DNA from: TK10-74A sp965263065
GTDB lineage: Bacteria; Chloroflexota; Dehalococcoidia; Bin125
Assembly (NCBI GenBank): GCA_965263065.1
Contig: CBDHGH010000003.1
Span: 2,542,001 to 2,606,000, forward strand
DNA length: 64,000 nucleotides
Reading direction: 5' to 3'
Part shown: piece after piece, positions 1 through 7,697 of the stretch
Position numbering within the stretch: the stretch's first letter is position 1
Layout of the letters: each line of letters opens with the position of its first letter
Notes under the pieces: model-generated
The model's input: only the letters and a program-made list of their open reading frames with translations
Told to the model about the DNA's origin: nothing
Database searches by the model: none
Made by a program: the position numbers and the translations under genes

Positions 1-884
1 TGGCCGCGCTGGAGGCCGACGAGGCCGATATGACGTTGTCCCTCGGGTGGGACCTGTCGCAGCCCTTCGAGGACAGCGATGATTTCAACGTGCTGATCGC
101 CGCGGGCACCGACAACTGGAACATCGTCTTCAACACCGAGCGGCCGGCGGAAGATGGCACGTTCCCGTTCCGGGACATCCGCGTGCGCCGGGCGGTCAAC
201 CACGCCGTCAACTGGGAGGAGATCATCGAGTCCCGCGGCGGCTTTGAGCGACGCAACATGGGCATCGCGGCGACCAACATCGGCGCCCTGACGGAGCAAC
301 AGCGGGCGGATCTGGTCATGGAGTACGACCCGGACAAGGCGCGCGCCCTGCTGGCCGAGGCCGGCTACCCGAACGGCTTCCACGTGCCCTTCTGGGGCTA
401 CGCGTCCCGCTTCGCCGGCATCGCGGAGGGCGGACAGGCCATCGCGCAGGACCTGGGGAAGGTCGGCGTCACGACGGACTTCCAGGCCGACGTCCATTCC
501 GTCTTCCGGCCGCGCCTGGGGGCGCGGGGCGAGGACGGCATCCACGAGGCGGCGGGATTCCACCACTACTTCTTCAGCACGTACCCGGACCCGGGCGGCA
601 ATATCGGCGCCTGGATCGACGAGAACGGCTCGATCGCGCATTCGAAAGCGGACCCGGACTCCAACATCCAGTCGCTCGTCGAGGCGACGCGCACGGCGTT
701 CGACCCGGCCGAGCGCGCGCAGGCGATCAACGATCTCCAGGTGGCGATCTACTCGGAAGCGATGTTCCTCTTCGGCATCGAGCAGATCAACGTGGGCGTC
801 ATGCGGAAGAACCTCGAGTGGATCAACTACGGCGTCCGGCAGGACGAATTCAACTACTGGGGGATCCGGCCGACGTTCACCTAG
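1..884 (+). CDS. ABC transporter solute-binding protein, family 5 (C-terminal part)
   Basis: The reading frame is open from the window edge, so the N-terminus, including any lipoprotein signal, lies outside. About 293 residues remain. The stretch FRDIRVRRAVNHAVNWEEII, at about residues 60-80 of the visible part, is the conserved 'D(I/V)RVRxAxxxAxD' helix of family 5 (peptide/nickel/oligopeptide) binding proteins. It is followed by the usual YDPDKARALLAEAGYPNG segment. The protein should capture a peptide or similar ligand outside the membrane and deliver it to an ABC permease, but no permease or ATPase gene follows. Instead a repeat cluster begins directly after the stop. The ligand cannot be told from sequence. 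Confidence 0.85.
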   Translation, partial: AALEADEADMTLSLGWDLSQPFEDSDDFNVLIAAGTDNWNIVFNTERPAEDGTFPFRDIRVRRAVNHAVNWEEIIESRGGFERRNMGIAATNIGALTEQQRADLVMEYDPDKARALLAEAGYPNGFHVPFWGYASRFAGIAEGGQAIAQDLGKVGVTTDFQADVHSVFRPRLGARGEDGIHEAAGFHHYFFSTYPDPGGNIGAWIDENGSIAHSKADPDSNIQSLVEATRTAFDPAERAQAINDLQVAIYSEAMFLFGIEQINVGVMRKNLEWINYGVRQDEFNYWGIRPTFT

Positions 885-890
885 GCGCGA

Positions 891-1107
891 CCTCACCCCC
901 TAACCCCCTCTCCATCTGAAGCGATGGAGAGGGGGGCTCCGGTTCCCTCTCCCTCTGGGAGAGGGCTAGGGTGAGGGCCCGCGCCCGCCGAGGCCCCCTC
1001 ACCCCCACCCTCTCCCTCAGGGAGAGGGGGTTAGGGAAGGGCGGTTCGCGAACCGCCCCTACGGGATCTCGCCTCCCTCTCCATTGCCGAGCAATGGAGA
1101 GGGAGGC
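891..1107. repeat. Cluster of hairpin repeats between the solute-binding protein and toxin-antitoxin genes
   Basis: The 363-nt gap after the binding-protein gene is filled with GC-rich inverted repeats. Stems are at 904-915/924-935 (loop CTGAAGCG), 945-953/957-965, 1008-1016/1020-1028 and 1071-1087/1091-1107 (17-bp perfect stem, loop CGA). A perfect 20-bp palindrome lies at 1039-1058. Several units carry the terminal motif CCTCACCCCCTAACCCCC. The first unit (891-936) recurs exactly, inverted, at 4585-4630, so this is a dispersed repeat family and not a simple terminator. It may still end transcription of the upstream gene. Confidence 0.85.
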
Positions 1108-1247
1108 GAGAGGGTGAGGTTCTGGCGCGCGACCGCACGCCGCCGCATCTGAAATGAGGGGGTGAGGTCGCTCGACCCGCAGGCGCCACCGGTTCCCCCC
1201 AGGCCGCGCCGCCCCACGTGACCGGCAATCTGGTCTACAATCCGACC

Positions 1248-1496
1248 ATGATCCGGGTCAACATCGCCGACGCCAAAGCACACCTCTCCCGCTACCTCGG
1301 CCGCGTCGAGCAGGGCGAGACGATCCTGCTCTGCCGGCGCAACGTGCCCGTCGCCGAGATCCGCCCGCTGCCCAAGCGCCCCGGCGGCCTCCGCCCCGTC
1401 GGCATCGACCGCGGGATGGACGTCCCGCCCAGCTTCTTCGAGCCGCTCCCCGATGAGATGCTTGCGCCCTTCCAGAACGACTCCGGGCCCGCATGA
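1248..1496 (+). CDS. Type II antitoxin, Phd/YefM-like
   Basis: An 82-residue protein whose N-terminus MIRVNIADAKAHLSRYLGRV matches the Phd/YefM antitoxin fold (short strand, then the 'AKxxLS' helix), followed by GETILLCRRNVPVAEI. The C-terminal tail from about residue 45 is proline-rich and probably wraps around the toxin. The ATG at 1248 is preferred over one 30 nt upstream because it starts exactly at the conserved strand. The stop overlaps the toxin start by 4 nt (ATGA), the usual coupling for such pairs. Antitoxins of this type normally bind their own promoter, so autoregulation is expected but not seen directly. Confidence 0.85.
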   Translation: MIRVNIADAKAHLSRYLGRVEQGETILLCRRNVPVAEIRPLPKRPGGLRPVGIDRGMDVPPSFFEPLPDEMLAPFQNDSGPA

Positions 1497-1879
1497 ACCT
1501 CCTGCTCGACACCTGCACCTTCCTCTGGCTGGCCGCCGACCACCCGCGTCTGACCGCCGCCGCGCGCGCCAGTTGCCGCAGTCCTGAGAACACCTGCTAC
1601 CTCAGCGCCCTGTCGGTCTGGGAGATCGCCGTCAAGCACCGCCTCGGCCGGCTGCCCCTGCCGGAGCCGCCCGCCCGCTACATCGAGAGCCGGCGCCGCT
1701 GGCTGGAGATCGAGTCCCTCCCATTCGACGAAGCCAGCGCCGTGCATGACGCGCTCCTGCCCCCCGTCCACGCGGACCCCTTCGACCGCGGCCTCGTCGC
1801 CCAGGCGATCCTCCATCACATGACCATCGTCACGCCCGACCAAGCCATCGCCCAGTACCCCGCCCCCGTCCTCTGGTAG
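1493..1879 (+). CDS. vapC: PIN-domain toxin, VapC-like ribonuclease
   Basis: This 128-residue PIN protein keeps the acidic metal-binding set: Asp6 in LLLDT, Glu in SVWEIAVK, Asp in ADPFDR and Asp in TPDQAI. It belongs to the PIN group paired with Phd/YefM-type antitoxins. By family it cleaves RNA when free of antitoxin. It follows the antitoxin with a 4-nt overlap. No second copy is seen in the window. The module lies directly downstream of the hairpin-repeat cluster, consistent with acquisition, though base composition does not differ from its neighbours. Confidence 0.88.
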   Translation: MNLLLDTCTFLWLAADHPRLTAAARASCRSPENTCYLSALSVWEIAVKHRLGRLPLPEPPARYIESRRRWLEIESLPFDEASAVHDALLPPVHADPFDRGLVAQAILHHMTIVTPDQAIAQYPAPVLW

Positions 1880-1943
1880 CGCCACCCTCGCCGCCGCCGG
1901 GATAGCGGGGGCCGGCTGTATGCTGCGCGCCAGGAGGACCGGC

Positions 1944-2450
1944 ATGCAGATCGACAGCCGGGCGCTGCGCGACGCGCTGGGCCGGTTCCCCACCGGCGTG
2001 ACCGTGATGACCTCGGGCGCGCCGGGCATGGAGTACGGCATGACCTGCCAGTCGTTCTCCTCGCTCTCGCTCGACCCGCCGCTGGTCCTGGTCTGCGTCG
2101 CCAACGGGGCCGGCATCCTGCCGATGCTCGAGGAGACGGGCGCATTCACGGTCAACGTCCTCAGCGCGGCGCAGGAGTCGCTCTCGGGCTTCTTCGCGAG
2201 CAGCAGCCGCCCCCCGCCGCCGCATCAGTTCGACGGCGTGGCGCATCACCCCGGCGTCACCGGCACGGCCCGCATCGACGGCGCGACCACGGTCTTCGAC
2301 TGCCGCCTGCACGCGCTGCTCGACGGCGGCGACCACAGCATCGTCGTGGGCGAGGTCGCGGCCTTCGAGAACACCGGCGACGACCCGCCGATCCTCTTCT
2401 TCCAGGGCGCGTACCGGACCCTCGCGGACGCCCCCCAAGGCGACGCCTAG
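1944..2450 (+). CDS. Flavin reductase-like FMN-binding protein
   Basis: A 168-residue protein of the flavin reductase-like split-barrel family: the N-terminal ALGRFPTGVTVMTS, the FMN-contacting CQSFSSLSLDPPLVLVC and the later FTVNVLSAAQ are all in order. Such proteins reduce free FMN/FAD with NAD(P)H, often for a partner monooxygenase, or act as small oxidoreductases. The start at 1944 follows CAGGAGGACC, a good ribosome-binding site, rather than the in-frame ATG at 1920. No partner oxygenase lies beside it. The stop overlaps the next gene (TAGTG). Confidence 0.85.
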   Translation: MQIDSRALRDALGRFPTGVTVMTSGAPGMEYGMTCQSFSSLSLDPPLVLVCVANGAGILPMLEETGAFTVNVLSAAQESLSGFFASSSRPPPPHQFDGVAHHPGVTGTARIDGATTVFDCRLHALLDGGDHSIVVGEVAAFENTGDDPPILFFQGAYRTLADAPQGDA

Positions 2451-3016
2451 TGCCCGAGCCGTCGCCGGACTCCGGGCACGGGGGCTCCGTGCACCTGCTC
2501 TGGCTCGACCCGCCCGTCGCGGCCGGCGACTACGCGCCCGCGATCTGGGTGCCGCTGACCCGGCTGCTGGCCGCGCACCGCCGCCTGCTCTCGATGGCGC
2601 AGCGGCTGCCCGAGCAGGCCTGGGGCGCGCCGAGCGAGATCCCCGGCTGGCGGCGTCGCGACGTGCTGGCGCATCTGGCCTCGCACGGGGCGCAGCACCA
2701 TCGGCCGCTCGTCGCCGTGCTGGCGGGAGCGCCGCTGACCGACTGGCAGCCGGACCCCGACGACGCCTCGATCGACACCGACGCCTGGAACCGGCGCGCC
2801 GTCGCCGCGCGGCGCGAGTGGCCCATCGCCCGGCTGGCCGGGGAACTGGAGGCGAACCTGGCCGAGTCGCTGCGCCTCTGGGCCGCGATCGAGGCCGGGC
2901 AACTGCTGCAGCCGTACGGCCTCGCCCCCCACCTGCTGGCGGGCATCAAGACGCACGCGACGCACCTCGACCAGCACGCCGACCAGATCGTCAACGGCCC
3001 GCAGATGCTGCGCTGA
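2450..3016 (+). CDS. DinB / maleylpyruvate isomerase N-terminal-like protein
   Basis: A 188-residue helical protein of the DinB-like four-helix fold. Visible landmarks are GWRRRDVLAHLASH around residue 68 (the 'W..rdvlaHla' motif of this fold) and HATHLDQHADQI near the C-terminus, which together supply histidines for a possible metal site. Family members are thiol- or metal-dependent enzymes or unknowns; the specific reaction cannot be assigned. It starts with GTG overlapping the stop of the flavin reductase gene, so the two are translated from one message. Confidence 0.7.
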   Translation: MPEPSPDSGHGGSVHLLWLDPPVAAGDYAPAIWVPLTRLLAAHRRLLSMAQRLPEQAWGAPSEIPGWRRRDVLAHLASHGAQHHRPLVAVLAGAPLTDWQPDPDDASIDTDAWNRRAVAARREWPIARLAGELEANLAESLRLWAAIEAGQLLQPYGLAPHLLAGIKTHATHLDQHADQIVNGPQMLR

Positions 3017-3022
3017 GCGCCG

Positions 3023-3850
3023 CTACAGCCGCGGGGCGCCGATGGCGGCGCGGTGCAGCCGCTCGGCCGTCGCGACGGCGACCCGGTCCGCGACCGCCAC
3101 CGCCGCGCTGTCGACCATGGCCGCGGCGGCCCGGTTGAAGATCATCTGGGCCAGGCTGCGCTTGGGGCGCAGGACCACCGGCCGGGGCTCGATCTCGGCG
3201 CGCGCCGCGACCCAGTCCACCGCGTCGTCCAGGCTGCCGATCTCGTCGATCAGCCCCACCTCGCGCGCCTTGCCGCCCAGGAAGACCTCGCCGGTGGCGA
3301 TCGCGCTGATCTGATCGGCGCTCAGCTTCGGGCGGCCCTCCCGCACGATCTCCACGAAACGCGCGTAGATCTCGTTCAGGAACTCCTGCTCGCGGGCCTG
3401 CTCCTCCTCGGTCGCGGCGCGGAAGATCGAGCCCATGTCCTTGTAGTCGCCCGTCTTCGCGACGTGCATCTCGACGCCCACCTTGGCCAGCAGATCCTCG
3501 ACCATCGGCCGCAGCGAGATCACCCCGATCGACCCGACCACGGAGCTGGGCAGCGCGAAGATCCGCTCCCCCGCGCAGGCCACCATGTAGCTGCCCGACG
3601 CCCCCACGCCGCGCACGGCCGCGACCAGCGGCTTGCGCTTGGCCAGCGCCCGCGCCGCCAGGTAGATGTCCTCCGACGCGTAGGGGCTGCCGCCGGGCGA
3701 ATCGATGTCCAGCACGACGGCCTTGTAGCGCGGGTTCTCGCGCACCGCGCGCAGCAGCTGCGTGAACTCGCGGGCCTGCAGCTTGACGCCGATCACGCCG
3801 CTCAGCTCGATCACGGCCACGCGCGGCGGCAAGAAAGTGGTCACATCCAT
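3023..3850 (-). CDS. sppA: Signal peptide peptidase SppA-like serine peptidase (S49)
   Basis: 275 residues of the S49 peptidase family. Ser85 in GVGASGSYMVAC is the expected nucleophile and Lys137 in TGDYKDMGS the general base; the oxyanion-loop DIDSPGG is at about 48-54. The ATG at 3850 follows AAGGAGAG and is preferred over upstream ATGs. No hydrophobic signal or membrane segment is seen at the N-terminus, unlike membrane-bound SppA, so it may be cytosolic or peripherally associated. It reads convergently with the DinB-like gene, with a gap of 6 nt. Family members degrade cleaved signal peptides or other membrane-derived peptides. Confidence 0.88.
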   Translation of the reverse strand: MDVTTFLPPRVAVIELSGVIGVKLQAREFTQLLRAVRENPRYKAVVLDIDSPGGSPYASEDIYLAARALAKRKPLVAAVRGVGASGSYMVACAGERIFALPSSVVGSIGVISLRPMVEDLLAKVGVEMHVAKTGDYKDMGSIFRAATEEEQAREQEFLNEIYARFVEIVREGRPKLSADQISAIATGEVFLGGKAREVGLIDEIGSLDDAVDWVAARAEIEPRPVVLRPKRSLAQMIFNRAAAAMVDSAAVAVADRVAVATAERLHRAAIGAPRL

Positions 3851-3929
3851 CACGGCTCTCCTTGGCTTCCCCGGACGCGCGTTCATCTTCGCGGGCGCCT
3901 TGAAGGGAGGCAATCAACCACGTCTTCTT

Positions 3930-3995
3930 GGGCGACCACAAGGGGCGCCCCGACGGTGTCCTCTGCGGCGGTCGGGGCGCCCCTCGTGGTCGCCC
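3930..3995. repeat. 25-bp-arm inverted repeat upstream of sppA and the Rieske gene
   Basis: The divergent gap holds two arms, 3930-3954 and 3971-3995, that pair over 24 of 25 positions around a 16-nt loop. The inner arm is GGGGCGCCCCGAC and the outer arm GGGCGACCAC. It lies about 80 nt upstream of each divergent start. It may be a dispersed hairpin element or a shared transcription-control site; no repeat of it was seen elsewhere in the window. Confidence 0.8.
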
Positions 3996-4075
3996 TCTCT
4001 TGTTGGGCACCCCCACGGATTGATCCTGATCCCGGCGCGCGGCATCCTGGAGCCGGACGGTCGAAGGGGGTGCTC

Positions 4076-4453
4076 GTGGCTGAAGTCGATGTCTGTCCGC
4101 TGACGGCGCTGCCGCCCGGCTCGGTGACGGCCGCCGACATCGACGGCGCGCGCGTCTGCGTCGCGAACGTGCACGGCGATGTGTTCGCCGTCCAGGATTC
4201 CTGTCCGCACCTGTTCGCGAACCTCTCCGCCGGGGAGCTGAACGGCGCGAACATCGTCTGCCCGTGGCACGGCTCCGAGTTCGACATGCGCACCGGCGCC
4301 ACCAAGCGCTGGCTGCCGTCGGGCATCTGGAACATCCTCAACCGCACGACGCCGCCGCTGCCGACGTCCCTGGAAGCCAAGCTGAAGCCGTCCCGGATCC
4401 GGAGCTTCCGCGCCCGCGTCGTCGACGGCGTGGTGCGGGTCTCGGACGAGTAG
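4076..4453 (+). CDS. Rieske [2Fe-2S] domain protein
   Basis: A 125-residue single-domain Rieske protein. The cluster ligands are visible as CPHL (Cys-X-His) about residue 42 and CPWH (Cys-X2-His) about residue 61, spaced as in the ferredoxin-like and nitrite-reductase small-subunit Rieske domains. It would carry electrons to an oxygenase or reductase, but no such partner is adjacent. GTG at 4076 follows AAGGGGG at a good distance; another in-frame GTG at 4070 sits too close to that site. It is divergent from sppA across a long inverted repeat. Confidence 0.87.
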   Translation: MAEVDVCPLTALPPGSVTAADIDGARVCVANVHGDVFAVQDSCPHLFANLSAGELNGANIVCPWHGSEFDMRTGATKRWLPSGIWNILNRTTPPLPTSLEAKLKPSRIRSFRARVVDGVVRVSDE

Positions 4454-4479
4454 CCGGCGCGCGGAACCTCACCCCCTGG

Positions 4480-4630
4480 CCCCCTCTCCATTGCCGAGCA
4501 ATGGAGAGGGGGAATCGGCATCGGAAGGGGACGGGGGCGGCAGGCCCCGCCGCGCGGCGCAGCCCCGAAACCTTCCCCTCCGGTCCCCCCTCTCCATCGC
4601 TTCAGATGGAGAGGGGGTTAGGGGGTGAGG
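4480..4630. repeat. Second copy cluster of the hairpin repeat
   Basis: Between the Rieske and acyl-CoA dehydrogenase genes are two units of the repeat family at 891-1107. The first has stem 4480-4494/4498-4512 with loop CGA, as in the unit at 1071-1107. The second, 4585-4630, is the exact reverse complement of 891-936 over 46 nt (stem 4586-4597/4606-4617). The spacer between the units is GC-rich with no recognisable gene. The genes on both sides converge here, so a bidirectional terminator role is possible. Confidence 0.85.
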
Positions 4631-4660
4631 TCGGCGCGGCGATCGGTGTGAGCAGCCGGG

Positions 4661-5836
4661 CTAGTTGCGCGGCAGTCCCAGGCCCCGCGTCGCGATGATG
4701 TTGCGCTGAATCTCCGATGTCCCGGCGGCGACGCTGTAGGAGCTGATGCCCATGTAGGCCTCGGGCATCGCGCCCCAGAACGGCGGGTCGCCGGCCGAGC
4801 CGGGCAGCAGCTGCCCCGTGAGCCCGATCATGTTGACGCCCATCCGGGTGATCCCGGCCTGCACTTCGGAGCCGAACACCTTCGACATCGACGCCTCGTA
4901 GTTCGGCACCTGGCCCTGCGATTGCAGCCACGTCACCCGATAGGCGAGCAGCCGCGAGGCCTCCGAGGCGATCCACAGGTCGGCCAGTTGGCCGCGGATG
5001 CGCGGCGTGCGCAGGGCGTCGTGCGCGCGGATGTAGGCCGCCATCTCCTCGAGCACGCGGCCGCCCCAGGCGATGCGGGAGATGCCGCTGCGCTCGTAGT
5101 CCAGCGTCGTCGTCGCGACGTACCAGCCGCGGTTCTCCTCGCCCACCACGTTCGAGCGCGGCACGCGCACGTCCTCCAGGAAGATCTCGTTGAAGGCGTG
5201 CGAGCCCAGCATGTTGACGAGCGGGCGCACGCTCACGCCGGGGCTCTTCATGTCCATCAGCAGGTAGGTGATGCCGCGGTGCTTGGGCGCGTCCGGGTCG
5301 GTGCGCACGAGCAGCATGCACCAGTCGGCGAGGTGGGCGCCGCTGGTCCAGATCTTCTGCCCGTTGACGACGTAGTCGTCGCCGTCGAGCACGGCCCGCG
5401 TCTGCAGCGACGCCAGGTCGGAGCCCGAGCCGGGCTCGGAGAAGCCCTGGCACCAGACCTCCTCGCCGTCGGCGATGGCCGAGAGGTGCCGCTCCTTCTG
5501 CGCGTCGGTGCCGTGATGCATGATCGAGGGGCCCGCCATCTGCACGCCCATGCCGCCGCCGGGCGCTTTGAAGTAGCCCGACTCCTCGTTGAAGATGAGT
5601 TGCTGCATCGGGCTCGCGCCCAGGCCGCCGAACTCGGTCGGCCAGTGCAGCGTCAGCCAGCCGCGCTCGGCCAGCCGCTGCACGAAGCGCCGCCCGAACG
5701 CCGCCTCCTCCGCGCTGACCTGATCGCGGTCGTTTTGCATCCGCCAGTGGCCGGGGGGCAGTTCCGCCTGGAAGAAATTGCGCACCTCCGCGCGGAACGC
5801 CTCGTCTTCCTCGCTGAAGCGATACTCGACGGTCAT
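4661..5836 (-). CDS. Acyl-CoA dehydrogenase
   Basis: 391 residues, full length for the family. FAD- and acyl-binding motifs run in order: WCQGFSEPGSGSDLAS about 130-145, WTSGAHLADWC about 168, a Met/Ser loop with LDYERSGISR, and the C-terminal YSVAAGTSEIQRNIIA which packs against FAD. The enzyme introduces a double bond into an acyl-CoA and passes electrons to ETF. ATG at 5836 follows GGGGAGTG. An enoyl-CoA hydratase gene lies immediately upstream on the same strand, so the pair covers two successive steps of fatty- or branched-acyl-CoA breakdown. Chain-length preference is unknown. Confidence 0.92.
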   Translation of the reverse strand: MTVEYRFSEEDEAFRAEVRNFFQAELPPGHWRMQNDRDQVSAEEAAFGRRFVQRLAERGWLTLHWPTEFGGLGASPMQQLIFNEESGYFKAPGGGMGVQMAGPSIMHHGTDAQKERHLSAIADGEEVWCQGFSEPGSGSDLASLQTRAVLDGDDYVVNGQKIWTSGAHLADWCMLLVRTDPDAPKHRGITYLLMDMKSPGVSVRPLVNMLGSHAFNEIFLEDVRVPRSNVVGEENRGWYVATTTLDYERSGISRIAWGGRVLEEMAAYIRAHDALRTPRIRGQLADLWIASEASRLLAYRVTWLQSQGQVPNYEASMSKVFGSEVQAGITRMGVNMIGLTGQLLPGSAGDPPFWGAMPEAYMGISSYSVAAGTSEIQRNIIATRGLGLPRN

Positions 5837-5900
5837 CGGTCACTCCCCTGGCTGGGCGCCGCGGCCGGCGGCGCCGCGTCGATGCTACCGCTCGCGCCCG

Positions 5901-6707
5901 CTAGCGACCCTGGAAGTTGGGCTCGCGCTTCTCCATGAAGGCGCGCGGGCCTTCCTTGGCGTCGTCGGTGCTGCGCGCGATGACCATGGCGTGCTCCGCC
6001 ATCTCGAGCGCCTCGTGCGCGCCCGTCACCTGCGACCGATAGGCCAGCCGCTTGATGAGCTGCACCGACACGGCCGGCATCTTCGCGATCTGGCCCGCGT
6101 ACTCCATCGTCTCCGCGATCAGGTCGTCGTGCGGCACGACCCTCGACACGTAGCCCATCGCCAGCGCCTCATCGGCCAGAAAGATGCGCCCGGTCCACAT
6201 CAGCTCCAGCGCCTTGGCCATCCCCACGATGCGCGGCAGCCAGTACGCCCCCCCGTCGCCGGGCACGAGGCCCATGCGCACGTAGGCCATGCCGAACTTC
6301 GCCCTATCCGAGGCGATGCGGATGTCGGCCATGGAGGCCATGTCCATGCCCGCGCCCACGGCCGCCCCGTTGACCGCCGCGATGTACGGCTTCTCGATGT
6401 TCTGCAGGATGCGCGGCACCGGCTGCACCGAGTTGCGCAGGCTGTTGCGGCTGCTGGCCGGCGCGCTGGGGTCGCCCAGCACGCCCTCGCCGCGCCCCTC
6501 CCGGGCGACGTTCGCGCCCGAGCAGAAGCCGCGTCCCCCGCCCGTCACGACGATGACCCGCACGCCGTCGTCGAGGTGCGCCTCCTGCAGCCGCTCGACC
6601 CACTGCGCGAGCAGGTCGTCGTCGAAAGCGTTGAGCTTCTCGGGCCGATTGAGCGTCAGCGTCGCGATGTGGTCTTGCACGTCGTAGAGGACGGCGGTGT
6701 CGCTCAT
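5901..6707 (-). CDS. Enoyl-CoA hydratase/isomerase family protein
   Basis: 268 residues of the crotonase fold. TLNRPEKLNAF at the N-terminus, the oxyanion-hole stretch GGGRGFCSGANVAR and AVNGAAVGAGMDMA are all present, with GLVPGDGGAYWLPR in the usual catalytic region. It probably hydrates trans-2-enoyl-CoA. Start at 6707 is chosen because AGAAGGGCGAG precedes it; an ATG 39 nt further upstream has no such site. It precedes the acyl-CoA dehydrogenase gene by about 65 nt and is probably co-transcribed with it. Exact substrate and hydratase versus isomerase activity cannot be decided. Confidence 0.9.
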   Translation of the reverse strand: MSDTAVLYDVQDHIATLTLNRPEKLNAFDDDLLAQWVERLQEAHLDDGVRVIVVTGGGRGFCSGANVAREGRGEGVLGDPSAPASSRNSLRNSVQPVPRILQNIEKPYIAAVNGAAVGAGMDMASMADIRIASDRAKFGMAYVRMGLVPGDGGAYWLPRIVGMAKALELMWTGRIFLADEALAMGYVSRVVPHDDLIAETMEYAGQIAKMPAVSVQLIKRLAYRSQVTGAHEALEMAEHAMVIARSTDDAKEGPRAFMEKREPNFQGR

Positions 6708-6819
6708 GTTGTCTCGCCCTTCTGATGGAGCTTGCCGAGGGGCCACGTGGCGGGCCCACCGCGGGGAGAATACCGGCTGCCCCCGGCTGTCGATAGCGCG
6801 GCCCGCCCGCCCGCGCCGC

Positions 6820-7545
6820 TCAGCCGCCCGTGAGGCGGACGTGGTCCCCGACCGCGACGTCGTTCCGCGCGAACCAACCCTGGTTGACCTCCAGCGCCCA
6901 GCGGTAGGCGTGCGCCGGCCGCACGATGGTCTCGTCGAGCGGCTGCATGTCGCGGATCTCCTGAATGCGACCGCCGGCCCCGATGAAGGCGATGGAGAGC
7001 GGCGCCCGCGTGTTGCGCATCCAGAAGCCGCCCGTCCGGTCCGCGGGGAAGAGGAAGAGCATGCCCGCGTCGGCGGGCAGGCGCTCCCGGAACATCAGCC
7101 CTCGCGTACGGCGCGCGGGCGTGTCGGCCAGTTCGATGTCGATGACCAGGCTGGAGGCGGGCCTGTCGATCGCCAGCAGGGCCGTCTCGAACAGGACCGC
7201 GGCGCGCCATTCCCAGGCGACGGCCCGGCGGGTCAGAATCCAGTAGGCGGCGCCCGTCTCCAGGCTGCGCAGCGAGGCCCGGGCGTCGCGGCCGATGTGC
7301 GCGCCGACCCACGCCTGCTCGTCGGCGCGCCACCGCCAGACCGACGCCACGCTGTCCCGCGCGCCGGTCAGGGCGTCGTCGACGGGCAACGTCTCGCCGC
7401 CGTAGGCGACGTTGTTCCAGCCGGCCACCAGCGTCACCGACGTCGCCGACTGCGCGCCCAGGCCGCCGGGCCGCACGGACAGCAGCACGATGCCGATCGC
7501 GATCGCCAGCAGGAGCAGGCGCCGGAGGATGCTGCGCCGAGTCAC
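6820..7545 (-). CDS. Exported DUF192 protein
   Basis: 241 residues. An Arg-rich start (MTRRSILRRLLLL) and a hydrophobic segment to about residue 31 look like a signal peptide or anchor. The C-terminal half, from about 130, is a DUF192 domain: RTRGLMFRERLPADAGMLF, then FWMRNTRAPLSIAFI and the DMQPLDE and ALEVNQGWF elements. The middle part (about 35-110) is an unassigned beta-rich segment containing AGWNNVAYGG. DUF192 proteins are small secreted domains of unknown function. It is divergent from the PTPS-family gene. Confidence 0.85.
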   Translation of the reverse strand: MTRRSILRRLLLLAIAIGIVLLSVRPGGLGAQSATSVTLVAGWNNVAYGGETLPVDDALTGARDSVASVWRWRADEQAWVGAHIGRDARASLRSLETGAAYWILTRRAVAWEWRAAVLFETALLAIDRPASSLVIDIELADTPARRTRGLMFRERLPADAGMLFLFPADRTGGFWMRNTRAPLSIAFIGAGGRIQEIRDMQPLDETIVRPAHAYRWALEVNQGWFARNDVAVGDHVRLTGG

Positions 7546-7697
7546 GGGCGGTGCCGTCGTGCGGATTCGCGGCGTGGTGTCATGCCCCCAGTGTTCATAC
7601 CGCCAGTGTACGGAGGCGATCGGTCAGAGGCAGAGCCTGGAGGCGCGGCGTGACGTACGATCCGGGTGCGCCGCGGCGTCGGCGGAGGGGGTGTCCC

